Source of the DNA: Maricaulis sp965242785
GTDB taxonomy: Bacteria; Pseudomonadota; Alphaproteobacteria; Caulobacterales; Maricaulaceae
Assembly: GCA_965242785.1 (NCBI GenBank)
Contig: CBDETA010000003.1
Coordinates: 372,001-436,000, forward strand
Length of the DNA stretch: 64,000 nucleotides
Reading direction: 5' to 3'
The notes beneath the pieces are model-generated. The model saw nothing but the letters and a program-made list of their open reading frames with translations, searched no databases and was not told the origin of the DNA. The position numbers and the translations under genes are program-made. Positions 30,980 through 39,923 of the stretch are shown piece after piece; within the stretch, counting starts at the first letter, position 1; every line of letters starts with the position of its first letter.

Positions 30980-31003
30980 GGTCCGCCGCCCTTTGGTTAA
31001 CGC

Positions 31004-32032
31004 ATGACGCGCAGATCGCCCGCCCCGATTCGCCCTGCCAGTTCCGCGATGCCGGCCTTTGCCGGCGCGCTGGTGGCGGCGGCCTATCTGGTGGGCGGGG
31101 TGGTCTTCTCCCTGACCAGCCAGTCCGGCGAAGTCGGTGCAGAACCCGGCGGTGCCGTCCGTCAGGCTGTCGCGGCGAGCCGTCTGCACGATTTTTCGCG
31201 ATTGCCGGAAACGGATAGCCTGGCGCTGGCGGAGCTTGCCGCACCGGTCGAGGTCTCGGCCTCTGCAGTGATTCCCGTTGACGTAACTGAGACCGTCGCG
31301 GCGGCAGACGCTGTCCCGCGCATCGCCATTGTCATCGATGATGTCGGCCTTGACGTCGATGCTGCCCGGCGCACCATCGCGCTGGACGGTGCGCTCAGCC
31401 TGGCCGTCCTGCCTTATGCCCAAGCGGCGGGCACAATTTCTCAAGAGGCACAGGCCCGGGGGCATGACGTGCTGCTGCACATGCCCATGGAACCGGTCGG
31501 CCTTGCCGATCCCGGTCCAAACGCCTTGCGCCTCGGGCTCAGCGATGCCGATCTCGCCGCCCGCATGCGCTGGGCCCTGGCCCAGGTGCCCGGAGCGGTG
31601 GGGATCAACAACCACATGGGCAGCCGCTTTACCGCCGACCCCCGCGCCATGCGCGTTGCCCTGGCGGCCGTGGCCGGACGCGATCCGCTCTTCCTTGATT
31701 CCCTGACCACCGGCGAAAGCCGTGGCCGTGCCGTCGCCGAAGGGCTGGGCCTGCGGGCGCTGCAGCGGGACATCTTCCTGGATCACGTGATCAGCGTTCC
31801 GGAGGTCGAGGCGCGTCTCGCTGAAGCCGAGAGCCTTGCTCGCGCGCGTGGTTGGGCGGTGGCGATCGGTCACCCGCACGCGGTGACGCTCGATGTGCTG
31901 GAAAACTGGATGATCCAGGCCGAGCGCCGCGGGATCGAACTGGTCACGCTGACCGAGCTCGCGGCCGCCCAGCAGTTTCGCACGCTGCCGACTGCGGATT
32001 TTGCCCCGGAACCTGCGTCCGGGCTTCACTGA
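31004..32032 (+). CDS. Divergent polysaccharide deacetylase family protein
   Basis: 342 residues with an N-terminal membrane anchor (AFAGALVAAAYLVGGVVF, about 18-37) and a periplasmic linker. The catalytic-like domain starts at PRIAIVIDDVGLDV (about 105) and carries HMPMEPVG, NNHMGSRFTADPRAM, FLDS and the late AIGHPH motif. This is the DUF610/YibQ-like divergent deacetylase family found beside cell-envelope genes. The substrate is unknown. It converges on trpE with 12 bases between, and a CtrA-like site lies in its promoter. Confidence 0.85.
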   Translation: MTRRSPAPIRPASSAMPAFAGALVAAAYLVGGVVFSLTSQSGEVGAEPGGAVRQAVAASRLHDFSRLPETDSLALAELAAPVEVSASAVIPVDVTETVAAADAVPRIAIVIDDVGLDVDAARRTIALDGALSLAVLPYAQAAGTISQEAQARGHDVLLHMPMEPVGLADPGPNALRLGLSDADLAARMRWALAQVPGAVGINNHMGSRFTADPRAMRVALAAVAGRDPLFLDSLTTGESRGRAVAEGLGLRALQRDIFLDHVISVPEVEARLAEAESLARARGWAVAIGHPHAVTLDVLENWMIQAERRGIELVTLTELAAAQQFRTLPTADFAPEPASGLH

Positions 32033-32044
32033 CGCTGCCGAGTA

Positions 32045-33547
32045 TCAGCGATCGCCTTCCAGCGATTCTTCGGCAGCCCTGAACAGCGCGGCCGCCTTGT
32101 TCACGGTCTCCACACGCTCGGATTCCGGATCGCTGTCCAGAACCACACCGGCGCCAGCCTGCACATGAATCTCGCCATCCTTGAACACGGCCGTGCGCAG
32201 CGCGATGCAGGTATCCATGCCGCCATCGGCACTGAAATAGCCCACGGCTCCGCTGTAGACGCCGCGCCGGTGCGGCTCCAGCTCGTCGATGATCTGCATC
32301 GCCCGCACTTTCGGGGCACCGGAAACCGTCCCGGCCGGGAAGCCGGCAAACAGCGCCGAGACCGCATCCTCGCCCTCGCGCAGATCGCCTTCCACATTGG
32401 ACACGATATGCATGACATGGCTGTAGCGCTCGACAATCTCACGCGAGGTGATCCGGATTGATCCGGACTTGGCGATCCGGCCGACATCATTGCGGCCCAG
32501 ATCCAGCAGCATCAGGTGTTCGGCCCGCTCCTTGGGGTCGGCGAGGAGATCGGCCTCATAGGCGTCATCCTCGGCCGGCGTCTTTCCGCGCGGCCGGGTT
32601 CCCGCGATCGGACGGATGGTGACCACACCGTCGCGCAAGCGAACCAGGATTTCCGGGCTCGAGCCGACGATCTCGAACCCGTCGAACCGGAAAAAGAACA
32701 GGAAAGGCGAGGGGTTGAGGCGTCGCAGCGAGCGGTAGACCCAGAAGGGATCTGCCGGATAGGCGGCTGAAAAGCGCTGGCTGGGAACGACCTGGAAGGC
32801 ATCACCCGCGCGAATATAATCCCGCGCCTTGTCCACCGCATCGCGGTAGGCCTGAGGAGACTGGTTCGACCGCCGTTCACCCAGCCGGCCGTGTGGGCGT
32901 TCCAGCTCGGGCGTTGCGCCAGCCAGGGCGGTCAGCGTCATGTGCAGGCGCTCGACGGCAGCGTCATAGGCCTCGCGGGCTGAATACTCGCCCGGGCGCA
33001 CCGGGCAGTAGACCTGGATTTCCTGTTTCAGGGCGTCGAACACGACCATGACCTGCGGCCGGATCAGACAGCTTTCCGGCAGGCCGAGCGGGTCGTGGGC
33101 GGCGTTCTCTGGCAGGCGCTCGAGATAGCGCACCATGTCGTAGCCGACATAGCCGAACAGGCCGGAGGCCAGGGGCGGTGCGCCTTCGGGCAGGGGACAG
33201 CGGGCGTCCTCGATGACCTGGCGCAGGGCCGTCATCGGCTGGGCCGCAATCGGCGTGAATTTGCGCTGGGCGACATCCATGCCGCGCGCTTCCGAAACCT
33301 GCCCATCGCGGCACTGCCAGACGAGGTCCGGATCGAAACCGATGGCGGAATAGCGTCCGCGCCAGGCCCCGCCCTCGACCGATTCCAGCAGGAAAGCATC
33401 CCGCCGGTCCCGGGCCAGGCGCAGATAGGCAGCGACCGGCGTCAGCAGGTCGTCGACACGGCGTGCACAAAGAACCGTGGTTTCCCCGCGCGCATAGGCG
33501 TCGGCGACGGTTGCAAAATCAGGCGTGACCGCCGGCCGCGCGGTCAT
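32045..33547 (-). CDS. trpE: Anthranilate synthase component I
   Basis: 500 residues, first committed step of tryptophan synthesis (chorismate to anthranilate). The N-terminal regulatory part has the LLESVEGG motif for tryptophan feedback. The chorismate-binding domain shows PSQRFSAAYPADPFWVYRSL, FEIVGSSPEILVR, PIAGTRPRGKTPAEDD, LLDLGRNDVGRIA, GFPAGTVSGAPKVRAM and GAGVVLDSDPESE. The start overlaps the stop of the foldase gene upstream (ATGA), so expression is coupled to it. Confidence 0.96.
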   Translation of the reverse strand: MTARPAVTPDFATVADAYARGETTVLCARRVDDLLTPVAAYLRLARDRRDAFLLESVEGGAWRGRYSAIGFDPDLVWQCRDGQVSEARGMDVAQRKFTPIAAQPMTALRQVIEDARCPLPEGAPPLASGLFGYVGYDMVRYLERLPENAAHDPLGLPESCLIRPQVMVVFDALKQEIQVYCPVRPGEYSAREAYDAAVERLHMTLTALAGATPELERPHGRLGERRSNQSPQAYRDAVDKARDYIRAGDAFQVVPSQRFSAAYPADPFWVYRSLRRLNPSPFLFFFRFDGFEIVGSSPEILVRLRDGVVTIRPIAGTRPRGKTPAEDDAYEADLLADPKERAEHLMLLDLGRNDVGRIAKSGSIRITSREIVERYSHVMHIVSNVEGDLREGEDAVSALFAGFPAGTVSGAPKVRAMQIIDELEPHRRGVYSGAVGYFSADGGMDTCIALRTAVFKDGEIHVQAGAGVVLDSDPESERVETVNKAAALFRAAEESLEGDR

Positions 33548-35484
33548 TGCGCCGAGGCGGGCGTTTCGCCGAGCGCCTGTGCAGCGAGGCGGCGATCGAT
33601 GGCGCCGTCATTCAGGCCATACTCGGACTCCAGCGCCAGCTGCAGGGCCATGAAAATGTCGCCCGCGGATTCCTGGGACAACTGGTCGTGCAGTGTGGTC
33701 AATTGCGCCTCGGAGACCGCGCTCATGTCAGCCGGCAGAATCGCGTCGACCGTCAGGATCAGGAACCGGCCGGCTCCGACCTGAACACTTTCCCATTCGC
33801 CCGGCGCCATGCTGAAGGCCCGGGACACGGCCGCGCGCGGGAAGTTTGCAGCCGTTTCAGAACGGCGCAGCGTCGAGGTTTCCGGACGGCCGCCGGAGGT
33901 CAGCGAGACAATTGCCATGTCTTCGCCGTCGCGCAGCTGGGTGACGGCCTCTTCGGCCCGCGCACGAAGCTGCGTGTCGAGCTGCTGTTCGCGCCAGCGC
34001 GCCTCGGCTTGCTCGCGCACGTCTTCAAGCGCCCGCGGCTGGCTCGGCACGATCTGGTCGACCCGCAGCGTGAAGAAATCCGTTTCATTGTACTGGGTCA
34101 GATCGACAGCAAAGCCCTCGATCTGTTCGAAAACGGCCGGCAGCACGTCCTGACCCAGCGTGCCATAGCGCTCAAAGTCGATCTCGAGGCTGGCATCACG
34201 GCCATAGATATCAAGCGGCTGGAAGACCTCGATCGGCGTTCCCGAAACCTGCGCTGCCTGTTCCAGGGTCGCCCCCCCGGCCCGCGCCTGTTCGAAGGCC
34301 GCGATCTGGTCATACAGGGCATCCGTCGCCTCGGCACGGGCAGCGGCTTCCTGCAGCGCCGGCAGCTGTTCCTCAAAGGTCGGCAGCGTTGCCGCCTGGG
34401 CCATGTTCACCTGAACCGCGCTCCAGCCGAAGCGTCCGGGCACGGCGGCGGTTTCACCCTCCGCCATGGCAAACACCGCAATCGCGATATCGCTGTCGGG
34501 CACTTCATAGGCTTCGACATCGTCAAACGTGACCGCTTCACCCAGCCCCAGCTCGGCTGCGATCGCTGCGACGTCTTCGCCTGCGGCCAGACGGTCGGCG
34601 ACGGTCTGGGCCGTAGCTTCGTCCGGTGTATTCAGCTGCACAAAGCCGCGTCGGGCCGCGGTTCCGATCTGTTGGGTTTCAACCTGATAATCATAGGTTT
34701 CGCGAAGCGTGGCGTCATCAACCTCGACGTCCCGGATGAAGTCGGCGAGTTGGAAACGCACCAGGGTGAAGGCCCGCATCTCCGGAGCCGTGAACATCGG
34801 CAGGCCGGTACGCGGATCCGGCAGATTGGGATTGGCGGCGATGAATTCCTGCAATTGTTCGTCGGTGGGGTCCTCGATCTCGTCTGCCACGCTGGCGTCG
34901 AGAACGAGCGCGGTCACACGACGACGTTCCTCGCTGACATCATGCCGATTGAGCGCCAGCGTATCGGGCACGCGCAGCCCGTTCGACAGGGTCAACACGA
35001 TCTGCTGGCGGCGCAGGTCACCTTCCATGCCCGTGCGATACTGGGCTTCGGTCATGCCCACCCGCTGCAGTGCGGCCAGCATGGTGTCATAGTCAAAGCG
35101 ATCCGTAACCGGATTGCGGAAGCCCGGCTCGCGCGCGGCTTCCTCAGCCAGTGTGTCGGCCGACACCGCCACGCCCAGCTCGTCCGCCTTGGCCTCGAGG
35201 GCGGCCTGGATGGCGAGGCGCTGAAGCACCTGTTCACCCAGACCGGCTTCGCGCGCCTGTTCGCGGGTGAACCCCGGTTGCTCGCGCTGCATCCGGCGCA
35301 ATTCCTGCTCATAGGCGACCGCCAGCTCGCGCACGGATACCTGCTGGCTTCCGGCCACGACAACGGCGGTCCCGCTGCCGGTGAAAATCCCGCCCACGCC
35401 ATACAGCGCAAAACCGAGAACGAGCAGGACGATGATCACCAGCGCGAAGGGTGACTGGGCGAAGGACCGGAATTGGGTCAGCAT
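33544..35484 (-). CDS. SurA/PpiD-type periplasmic peptidyl-prolyl isomerase or foldase
   Basis: 646 residues from ATG 35484 (a much earlier upstream frame is rejected because similarity begins at MLTQFRSFAQSPFALVIIVL). One N-terminal membrane anchor (about 12-35), a SurA_N-like helical domain (VSVRELAVAYEQELRRMQRE), repeated low-similarity helices, and a parvulin-like segment around residues 260-370 lacking clear catalytic motifs. The layout is that of PpiD, an inner-membrane-anchored chaperone for proteins leaving SecYEG. It overlaps trpE by 4 bases, an arrangement recalled from other alphaproteobacteria. Confidence 0.85.
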   Translation of the reverse strand: MLTQFRSFAQSPFALVIIVLLVLGFALYGVGGIFTGSGTAVVVAGSQQVSVRELAVAYEQELRRMQREQPGFTREQAREAGLGEQVLQRLAIQAALEAKADELGVAVSADTLAEEAAREPGFRNPVTDRFDYDTMLAALQRVGMTEAQYRTGMEGDLRRQQIVLTLSNGLRVPDTLALNRHDVSEERRRVTALVLDASVADEIEDPTDEQLQEFIAANPNLPDPRTGLPMFTAPEMRAFTLVRFQLADFIRDVEVDDATLRETYDYQVETQQIGTAARRGFVQLNTPDEATAQTVADRLAAGEDVAAIAAELGLGEAVTFDDVEAYEVPDSDIAIAVFAMAEGETAAVPGRFGWSAVQVNMAQAATLPTFEEQLPALQEAAARAEATDALYDQIAAFEQARAGGATLEQAAQVSGTPIEVFQPLDIYGRDASLEIDFERYGTLGQDVLPAVFEQIEGFAVDLTQYNETDFFTLRVDQIVPSQPRALEDVREQAEARWREQQLDTQLRARAEEAVTQLRDGEDMAIVSLTSGGRPETSTLRRSETAANFPRAAVSRAFSMAPGEWESVQVGAGRFLILTVDAILPADMSAVSEAQLTTLHDQLSQESAGDIFMALQLALESEYGLNDGAIDRRLAAQALGETPASAQ

Positions 35485-35515
35485 GAAATCAGGGCCTTTT
35501 GGGTTTCGTTGCGCG

Positions 35516-35545
35516 GAAGTTAGCGGCGGGGTCAGGGGGTCGCAA
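35516..35545 (-). promoter_or_regulatory. Promoter of the foldase-trpE operon
   Basis: Read on the minus strand: TTGCGA (35545-35540), 15 bases, GCTAACTTC (35524-35516), matching the Caulobacter housekeeping consensus. The leader to ATG 35484 would be about 25 bases, too short for a trp attenuator. Confidence 0.6.
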
Positions 35546-35584
35546 GCGTGCGGCGCGGTGGACGGGCCCAGCGCAGCAGGATTC

Positions 35585-35612
35585 TTGCCCCGAAGGCTTC
35601 GGGCGACTAATC
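35585..35612 (+). promoter_or_regulatory. Candidate promoter of tpiA
   Basis: TTGCCC at 35585-35590, 14 bases, then GACTAATC at 35605-35612, a fair match to the same consensus and 45 bases before tpiA. Confidence 0.45.
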
Positions 35613-35656
35613 CTCGGCCGATGCCTTGAAGGTATCGCGGCATTGATGGAGGGGAC

Positions 35657-36406
35657 ATGCCACGCACTGCTTTGATCGCCGGCAACTGGAAGATGCACGG
35701 GCTGACGGCCGATCTGGCCTATTTCGACGCGCTTGCACCCGTCGCCGTTGAAACGGACGCAGATGTGCTGATCTGTCCGCCGGCGACCTTGCTGATGGCA
35801 GCGGCGGCCCGGTGCGGCGACGGCCCGGTGATGATCGGTGGCCAGGACTGCCACGCCCACGAAGCGGGAGCGCATACCGGCGATCTTTCGGCGGCCATGC
35901 TGGCGGATGCCGGCGCGCGCTTTGTCATTCTGGGCCATTCCGAGCGACGCTGTGACCATGGCGAGACCGACCAGGACGTCCGCGCCAAGGCCGAGGCGGC
36001 TCTGGCTGTCGGGCTGGTGCCGATCATCTGTGTCGGCGAAACGCGGGGCCAACGGGAAAGTGGCGATGCAGAGCGCATTGTTGCCGATCAGCTGGCAGGC
36101 TCCTTGCCGGACAATCCGCAAAACATGGAAGTAGTCATAGCTTATGAGCCGGTGTGGGCCATCGGCACGGGGCTCACGGCCTCCAAGGAGGATGTTGCCG
36201 CGATGCACGCCTTCATCCGGTCGCGCCTGCCGGAACCGCTAACTACCCGAATTCTCTATGGTGGCTCTGTAAAGCCCGGCAATGCAGCGGAGTTGCTGAA
36301 CCTTGCGGATGTCGATGGCGCCCTCGTGGGGGGGGCATCCCTCAAAGTCAGTGATTTCTCTAGCATTATCGGAGCGGTTGGTCGCGAATCCGAACTCCTG
36401 CGGTAA
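35657..36406 (+). CDS. tpiA: Triosephosphate isomerase
   Basis: 249 residues, interconverts dihydroxyacetone phosphate and glyceraldehyde 3-phosphate. Catalytic residues are in place: Asn10 and Lys12 (AGNWKMHG), His in ILGHSERR near 93-100 and Glu in AYEPVWAIGTG near 163. The phosphate loop LYGGSVKPGNA and GGASL are present. Start ATG 35657 follows GGAGGGGAC. Confidence 0.97.
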   Translation: MPRTALIAGNWKMHGLTADLAYFDALAPVAVETDADVLICPPATLLMAAAARCGDGPVMIGGQDCHAHEAGAHTGDLSAAMLADAGARFVILGHSERRCDHGETDQDVRAKAEAALAVGLVPIICVGETRGQRESGDAERIVADQLAGSLPDNPQNMEVVIAYEPVWAIGTGLTASKEDVAAMHAFIRSRLPEPLTTRILYGGSVKPGNAAELLNLADVDGALVGGASLKVSDFSSIIGAVGRESELLR

Positions 36407-36478
36407 GCGGATCGAAACTTCTTTGCGTCAGGCTGGAGCGTAGACAGCTGCCAGGATTCTCCAGGAGACGCGACGCAC

Positions 36479-37543
36479 ATGGCCGATACCGACTTTTCAC
36501 GTGCGTCAGTACTCCTGTTCGATCCGGTGCACGCAAACCAGCGCACCACGCGCTATGCGCTGCACGAAATCGGCTTCCGGCAGATTGTGACCGTCGCTTC
36601 GATCAGTGAGTTTCGCTCCATGATCGGCGATCTGGGGCCGACCCTGATTGTGGCAGAGAGTAGCGCCACCGATGCAGACGTCTTCGGTTTGGTGCGTTCC
36701 GTGCGCCGCGGCGAGCTGGGCAATAATCCATTCGCTGTCATCCTGCTGACGACCTGGAGCCGCGATACGGGCCACATCCGTCGAGCCATTGAATGTGGCG
36801 CCGATGATGTCATCGTCCGGCCCTTCTCCACCAAGTTTGCCGAGGAACGGGTGAAGACCCTGATACACGGTCGCAAGCAGTTCATCGTGACCAGTGACTA
36901 TATCGGCCCGGATCGGCGCAAGGACACCGAGCGCAATTCCGATGCCCAGCCCGTGACCGTGCCCAACATTCTGAAGGCCATGGTCGAGAATGATCAGGAT
37001 GCCCTGTCGACGGCCGCGGGCTGGATTCAGGAAGCCAAGGAAACCGTTCGCGCCGAGCGTCTGCGTCGGCTGGCGATGCGGATCGTGGTGTCCGTCGAGC
37101 TTCACGCTTCAAAATCCAAGGCGGATGACCGCCTGCCCATGAAACTGGATACGGCAGACTTGCTGCGCACGGGACGCGAGCTCAAGGCGCAACTGATCAA
37201 GGCTCAGCGCGCGGAAGCCGCGGAGATCGCAGAAGCCCTGCTTGATCAGGTGCGGGCGATGGGGAATGGCGGCGATGTCCGGGTTTCAAACCTGAAACTG
37301 ATCAAGGAACTGGCCATGGGCGCCTACGCTGCCTTTGCCAATGGTGACACGCTTGAGCGCTCGAAGGACGAGATTGGACGCACGGTCACGAATCTCCGCA
37401 AGCGCCTGAAAGCAAAGGCGGAAGCCGTTCAGCAGCGACGGGCTGACGTGGCTGCCCAAAAAGTTCGTTCGGAAGCTGACAATGATACCGCAGTCGGTGC
37501 TGGCCAAGGCGCGGCGCCTGGTATAAAACGCGCCGCCATGTAG
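36479..37543 (+). CDS. Degenerate response-regulator receiver protein of unknown function
   Basis: 354 residues. The first about 125 form a CheY-like receiver fold (SVLLFDPVHANQRTTRYAL, then LIVAESSATDADVFGLVR, AVILLTTWSRD, GADDVIVRPFS). Glu60 stands where the phosphorylated Asp is expected, and Arg114 replaces the usual Lys of KPF, so it is probably locked or not phosphorylated. After a DRRK-containing linker, about 220 residues of charged helix follow, including a possible coiled coil near the end (TNLRKRLKAKAEAVQQRRAD). There is no DNA-binding or output domain I recognise. It lies alone between tpiA and secG, with ribosome-binding site CAGGAGA before ATG 36479. Confidence 0.75.
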   Translation: MADTDFSRASVLLFDPVHANQRTTRYALHEIGFRQIVTVASISEFRSMIGDLGPTLIVAESSATDADVFGLVRSVRRGELGNNPFAVILLTTWSRDTGHIRRAIECGADDVIVRPFSTKFAEERVKTLIHGRKQFIVTSDYIGPDRRKDTERNSDAQPVTVPNILKAMVENDQDALSTAAGWIQEAKETVRAERLRRLAMRIVVSVELHASKSKADDRLPMKLDTADLLRTGRELKAQLIKAQRAEAAEIAEALLDQVRAMGNGGDVRVSNLKLIKELAMGAYAAFANGDTLERSKDEIGRTVTNLRKRLKAKAEAVQQRRADVAAQKVRSEADNDTAVGAGQGAAPGIKRAAM

Positions 37544-37626
37544 CCGGGCTTGGGATTGCGCTTGCGCCTTCCCATGTTTCCGCATTGGAACAGCCTGCAA
37601 GGCACACCGAACGTACGGCGGTATCG

Positions 37627-37947
37627 ATGAAAGAAGTCCTCCTGATCATCCAGCTCCTGGTCGCGGCCGGTCTTATCGCCGTGATTCTGATGCAGCGGTC
37701 CGAGGGCGGTGCCCTGGGTATCGGCGGCGGTGGCGGTGGCATGATGTCCAGCCGTGGCGCAGCCAATGTGCTCACCCGCACGACGATGATCCTGGGCGCG
37801 ATTTTCATTGCCAACTGCATCCTGCTGGCTGTCGTGGCGAGTGTTGATTCAGAAGGCCGCAGCGTGTTCGACCGCGATGTGGAAGCACCCGTGATCGACC
37901 TGCTGGAAGAGCCGGAACAGGGCGCGCCAGTGCCCACCGACGGCTAG
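37627..37947 (+). CDS. secG: SecG, protein-translocase subunit
   Basis: 106 residues from ATG 37627. Two membrane helices (LLIIQLLVAAGLIAVILMQ and MILGAIFIANCILLAVVAS) flank the Gly-rich loop QRSEGGALGIGGGGGGMM, the family signature. A short acidic C-terminal tail (EEPEQGAPVPTDG) follows. Neighbour order tpiA-secG-pyrG is widespread in alphaproteobacteria. Confidence 0.94.
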   Translation: MKEVLLIIQLLVAAGLIAVILMQRSEGGALGIGGGGGGMMSSRGAANVLTRTTMILGAIFIANCILLAVVASVDSEGRSVFDRDVEAPVIDLLEEPEQGAPVPTDG

Positions 37948-37988
37948 CCGATCCCGCATTTTCTCATCAAATCTTGCATTGGCGTCTT

Positions 37989-38014
37989 TTGACGCGCTCG
38001 AATCTGGGATAATC
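37989..38014 (+). promoter_or_regulatory. Candidate promoter immediately before pyrG
   Basis: TTGACG at 37989-37994, 13 bases, GATAATC at 38008-38014. Transcription would begin about 4 bases before the pyrG ATG at 38024, giving a nearly leaderless message. No clear ribosome-binding site precedes pyrG, which is consistent with this. Confidence 0.4.
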
Positions 38015-38023
38015 AGACGGCCC

Positions 38024-39652
38024 ATGCCGCGATATATCTTCATTACGGGCGGCGTGGTCTCCTCGCTTGGAAAAGGCCTCGCTTCAGCCGCCATTGGTGC
38101 TTTGCTCCAGGCACGTGGATACAAGGTCCGCCTGCGCAAGCTCGATCCCTACCTGAATGTCGACCCGGGCACGATGTCGCCCTACCAGCATGGCGAGTGC
38201 TATGTGACCGATGACGGGGCGGAAACCGACCTCGATCTGGGTCACTACGAGCGCTTCACAGGCGTTCCCGCCAGCCAGGCCGACAATATCACCACCGGAC
38301 GCATCTATTCGCGCATCATCGAGCGCGAGCGCCGTGGGGATTATCTGGGTGCGACGGTGCAGGTGATTCCGCACGTCACGGACCAGATCAAGCAATTCGT
38401 CCTCTCTGATGCCGGCGATGTCGATTTCGTGCTGTGCGAGATCGGTGGCACGGTCGGTGATATCGAGGGGCTGCCCTTCTTCGAGGCCATCCGTCAGCTC
38501 GGCCAGGAGCTGGGTGAGGGCAATGCCGTCTTCCTTCACGTCACCCTGCTGCCTTTCATCAAGGTCGCCGGCGAGATGAAGACCAAGCCGACCCAGCACT
38601 CGGTCAAGGAACTCCGCTCGATCGGCATTCAGCCGGACATCCTCTTGTGCCGCTGCGAAATCCCGATCCCGGCCGGCGACAAGCGGAAGATCGCGCTGTT
38701 CTGCAATGTGAAGGAAAGCGCCGTCATCGAGGGCCGGGATGCGGCCTCGCTCTATGACGTGCCGTTGGAATACCACAAGCAGGGCCTGGACACTGAAATC
38801 CTGCGCTGTTTCGGCATTGATGATGCCCCCGCGCCGGACCTGACCCGCTGGCAGTCCATCTCGCACACCATCGCCAATCCGGACGGCGAAGTGACGATCG
38901 GCGTGGTCGGCAAGTATGTCGGTCTGCTGGACGCCTACAAATCCCTGATCGAAGCGCTCAATCACGGCGGCCTTGCCAATGGGGTGAAGGTCAATCTGAA
39001 ATGGCTCGACAGCGAGCAGTTCGAAAAGGACGACCCGTTCGAACCGCTGGAAGACGTGCACGGCGTGCTGGTGCCGGGCGGTTTCGGCGAGCGCGGTGTT
39101 GAGGGCAAGATCGCTGCGGCGCGCTTTGCCCGTGAACGCAAGGTGCCGTTCTTTGGCATCTGCTACGGCATGCAGATGGCGGTGCTGGAAGCCGCGCGTC
39201 ATCTCGCCGGTATCGAGAATGCCGTCTCTTCGGAATTTTCCCGAGACGGTGAACTGGTCATCGGCCTGTTGACCGAGTGGACTCGCGGCAATGCGGTGGA
39301 AACCCGTTCGGCGGATGGTGATCTGGGCGGTACGATGCGCCTGGGGGCCTATCCCGCGGTGCTGAAGGAAGGCTCCAAGGTGCGCGAGATCTACGGAACC
39401 GCGCATATCGAGGAACGCCACCGTCACCGCTATGAGGTCAATGTCGGCTACAAGGAGAAGCTCGAGGCCTGCGGCCTGACCTTCTCCGGCCTGTCGCCCG
39501 ATGGCGTGCTGCCGGAAATCGTCGAGATCGAAGATCACCCCTGGTTCGTCGGCGTCCAGTTCCACCCGGAACTGAAATCCCGCCCCTTCGAACCGCACCC
39601 GCTGTTCGCGAGCTTCATCGCGGCGGCGCTGCACCAGAGCCGGATGGTCTAG
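38024..39652 (+). CDS. pyrG: CTP synthase
   Basis: 542 residues from ATG 38024, converting UTP to CTP with glutamine. Synthetase domain: YIFITGGVVSSLGKGLASA with the P-loop, KLDPYLNVDPGTMSPYQHGE, CEIGGTVGDIEG. Glutaminase domain: VPGGFGERGVEGKI, catalytic Cys in PFFGICYGMQ near 382 and HPWFVGVQFHPE near 512. Full length and intact. A family B repeat begins 17 bases after the stop. Confidence 0.97.
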   Translation: MPRYIFITGGVVSSLGKGLASAAIGALLQARGYKVRLRKLDPYLNVDPGTMSPYQHGECYVTDDGAETDLDLGHYERFTGVPASQADNITTGRIYSRIIERERRGDYLGATVQVIPHVTDQIKQFVLSDAGDVDFVLCEIGGTVGDIEGLPFFEAIRQLGQELGEGNAVFLHVTLLPFIKVAGEMKTKPTQHSVKELRSIGIQPDILLCRCEIPIPAGDKRKIALFCNVKESAVIEGRDAASLYDVPLEYHKQGLDTEILRCFGIDDAPAPDLTRWQSISHTIANPDGEVTIGVVGKYVGLLDAYKSLIEALNHGGLANGVKVNLKWLDSEQFEKDDPFEPLEDVHGVLVPGGFGERGVEGKIAAARFARERKVPFFGICYGMQMAVLEAARHLAGIENAVSSEFSRDGELVIGLLTEWTRGNAVETRSADGDLGGTMRLGAYPAVLKEGSKVREIYGTAHIEERHRHRYEVNVGYKEKLEACGLTFSGLSPDGVLPEIVEIEDHPWFVGVQFHPELKSRPFEPHPLFASFIAAALHQSRMV

Positions 39653-39668
39653 GGGACCACTCAGCCGC

Positions 39669-39761
39669 AACCGTCATCCCCGGACTTGTCCGGGGAATCT
39701 CAGCTCGCCCGCCGCCAGGTTGGACGAGGTGCCCCGGACACGCCGGGGCATGTCGGCAGTT
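39669..39761. repeat. Imperfect palindromic repeat, copy 2 (family B)
   Basis: Begins AACCGTCATCCCCGGACTTG and ends GCCCCGGACACGCCGGGGCATGTCGG-like. Each arm forms its own hairpin (CCCCGGacttgtCCGGGG; GCCCCGGacacgCCGGGGC). It may also act as terminator for pyrG, although no T tract is present. The rest of the 271-base gap to 39923 holds no gene. Confidence 0.7.
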
Positions 39762-39923
39762 GGGTTTGCAGGCGTGGGTCTTCCCCACCCACCATTTTTC
39801 CCGGCCTCTGAGCCGGGACCTTCGGCTCGAACGCCTCGGGTGCCCTTGTCCCATGATAGGCCCCGGATAGCCCTTCGCGATTCCGAGGGAAATGGTGAGG
39901 GCGGTGTGGTGTGGCTGGGGCGA

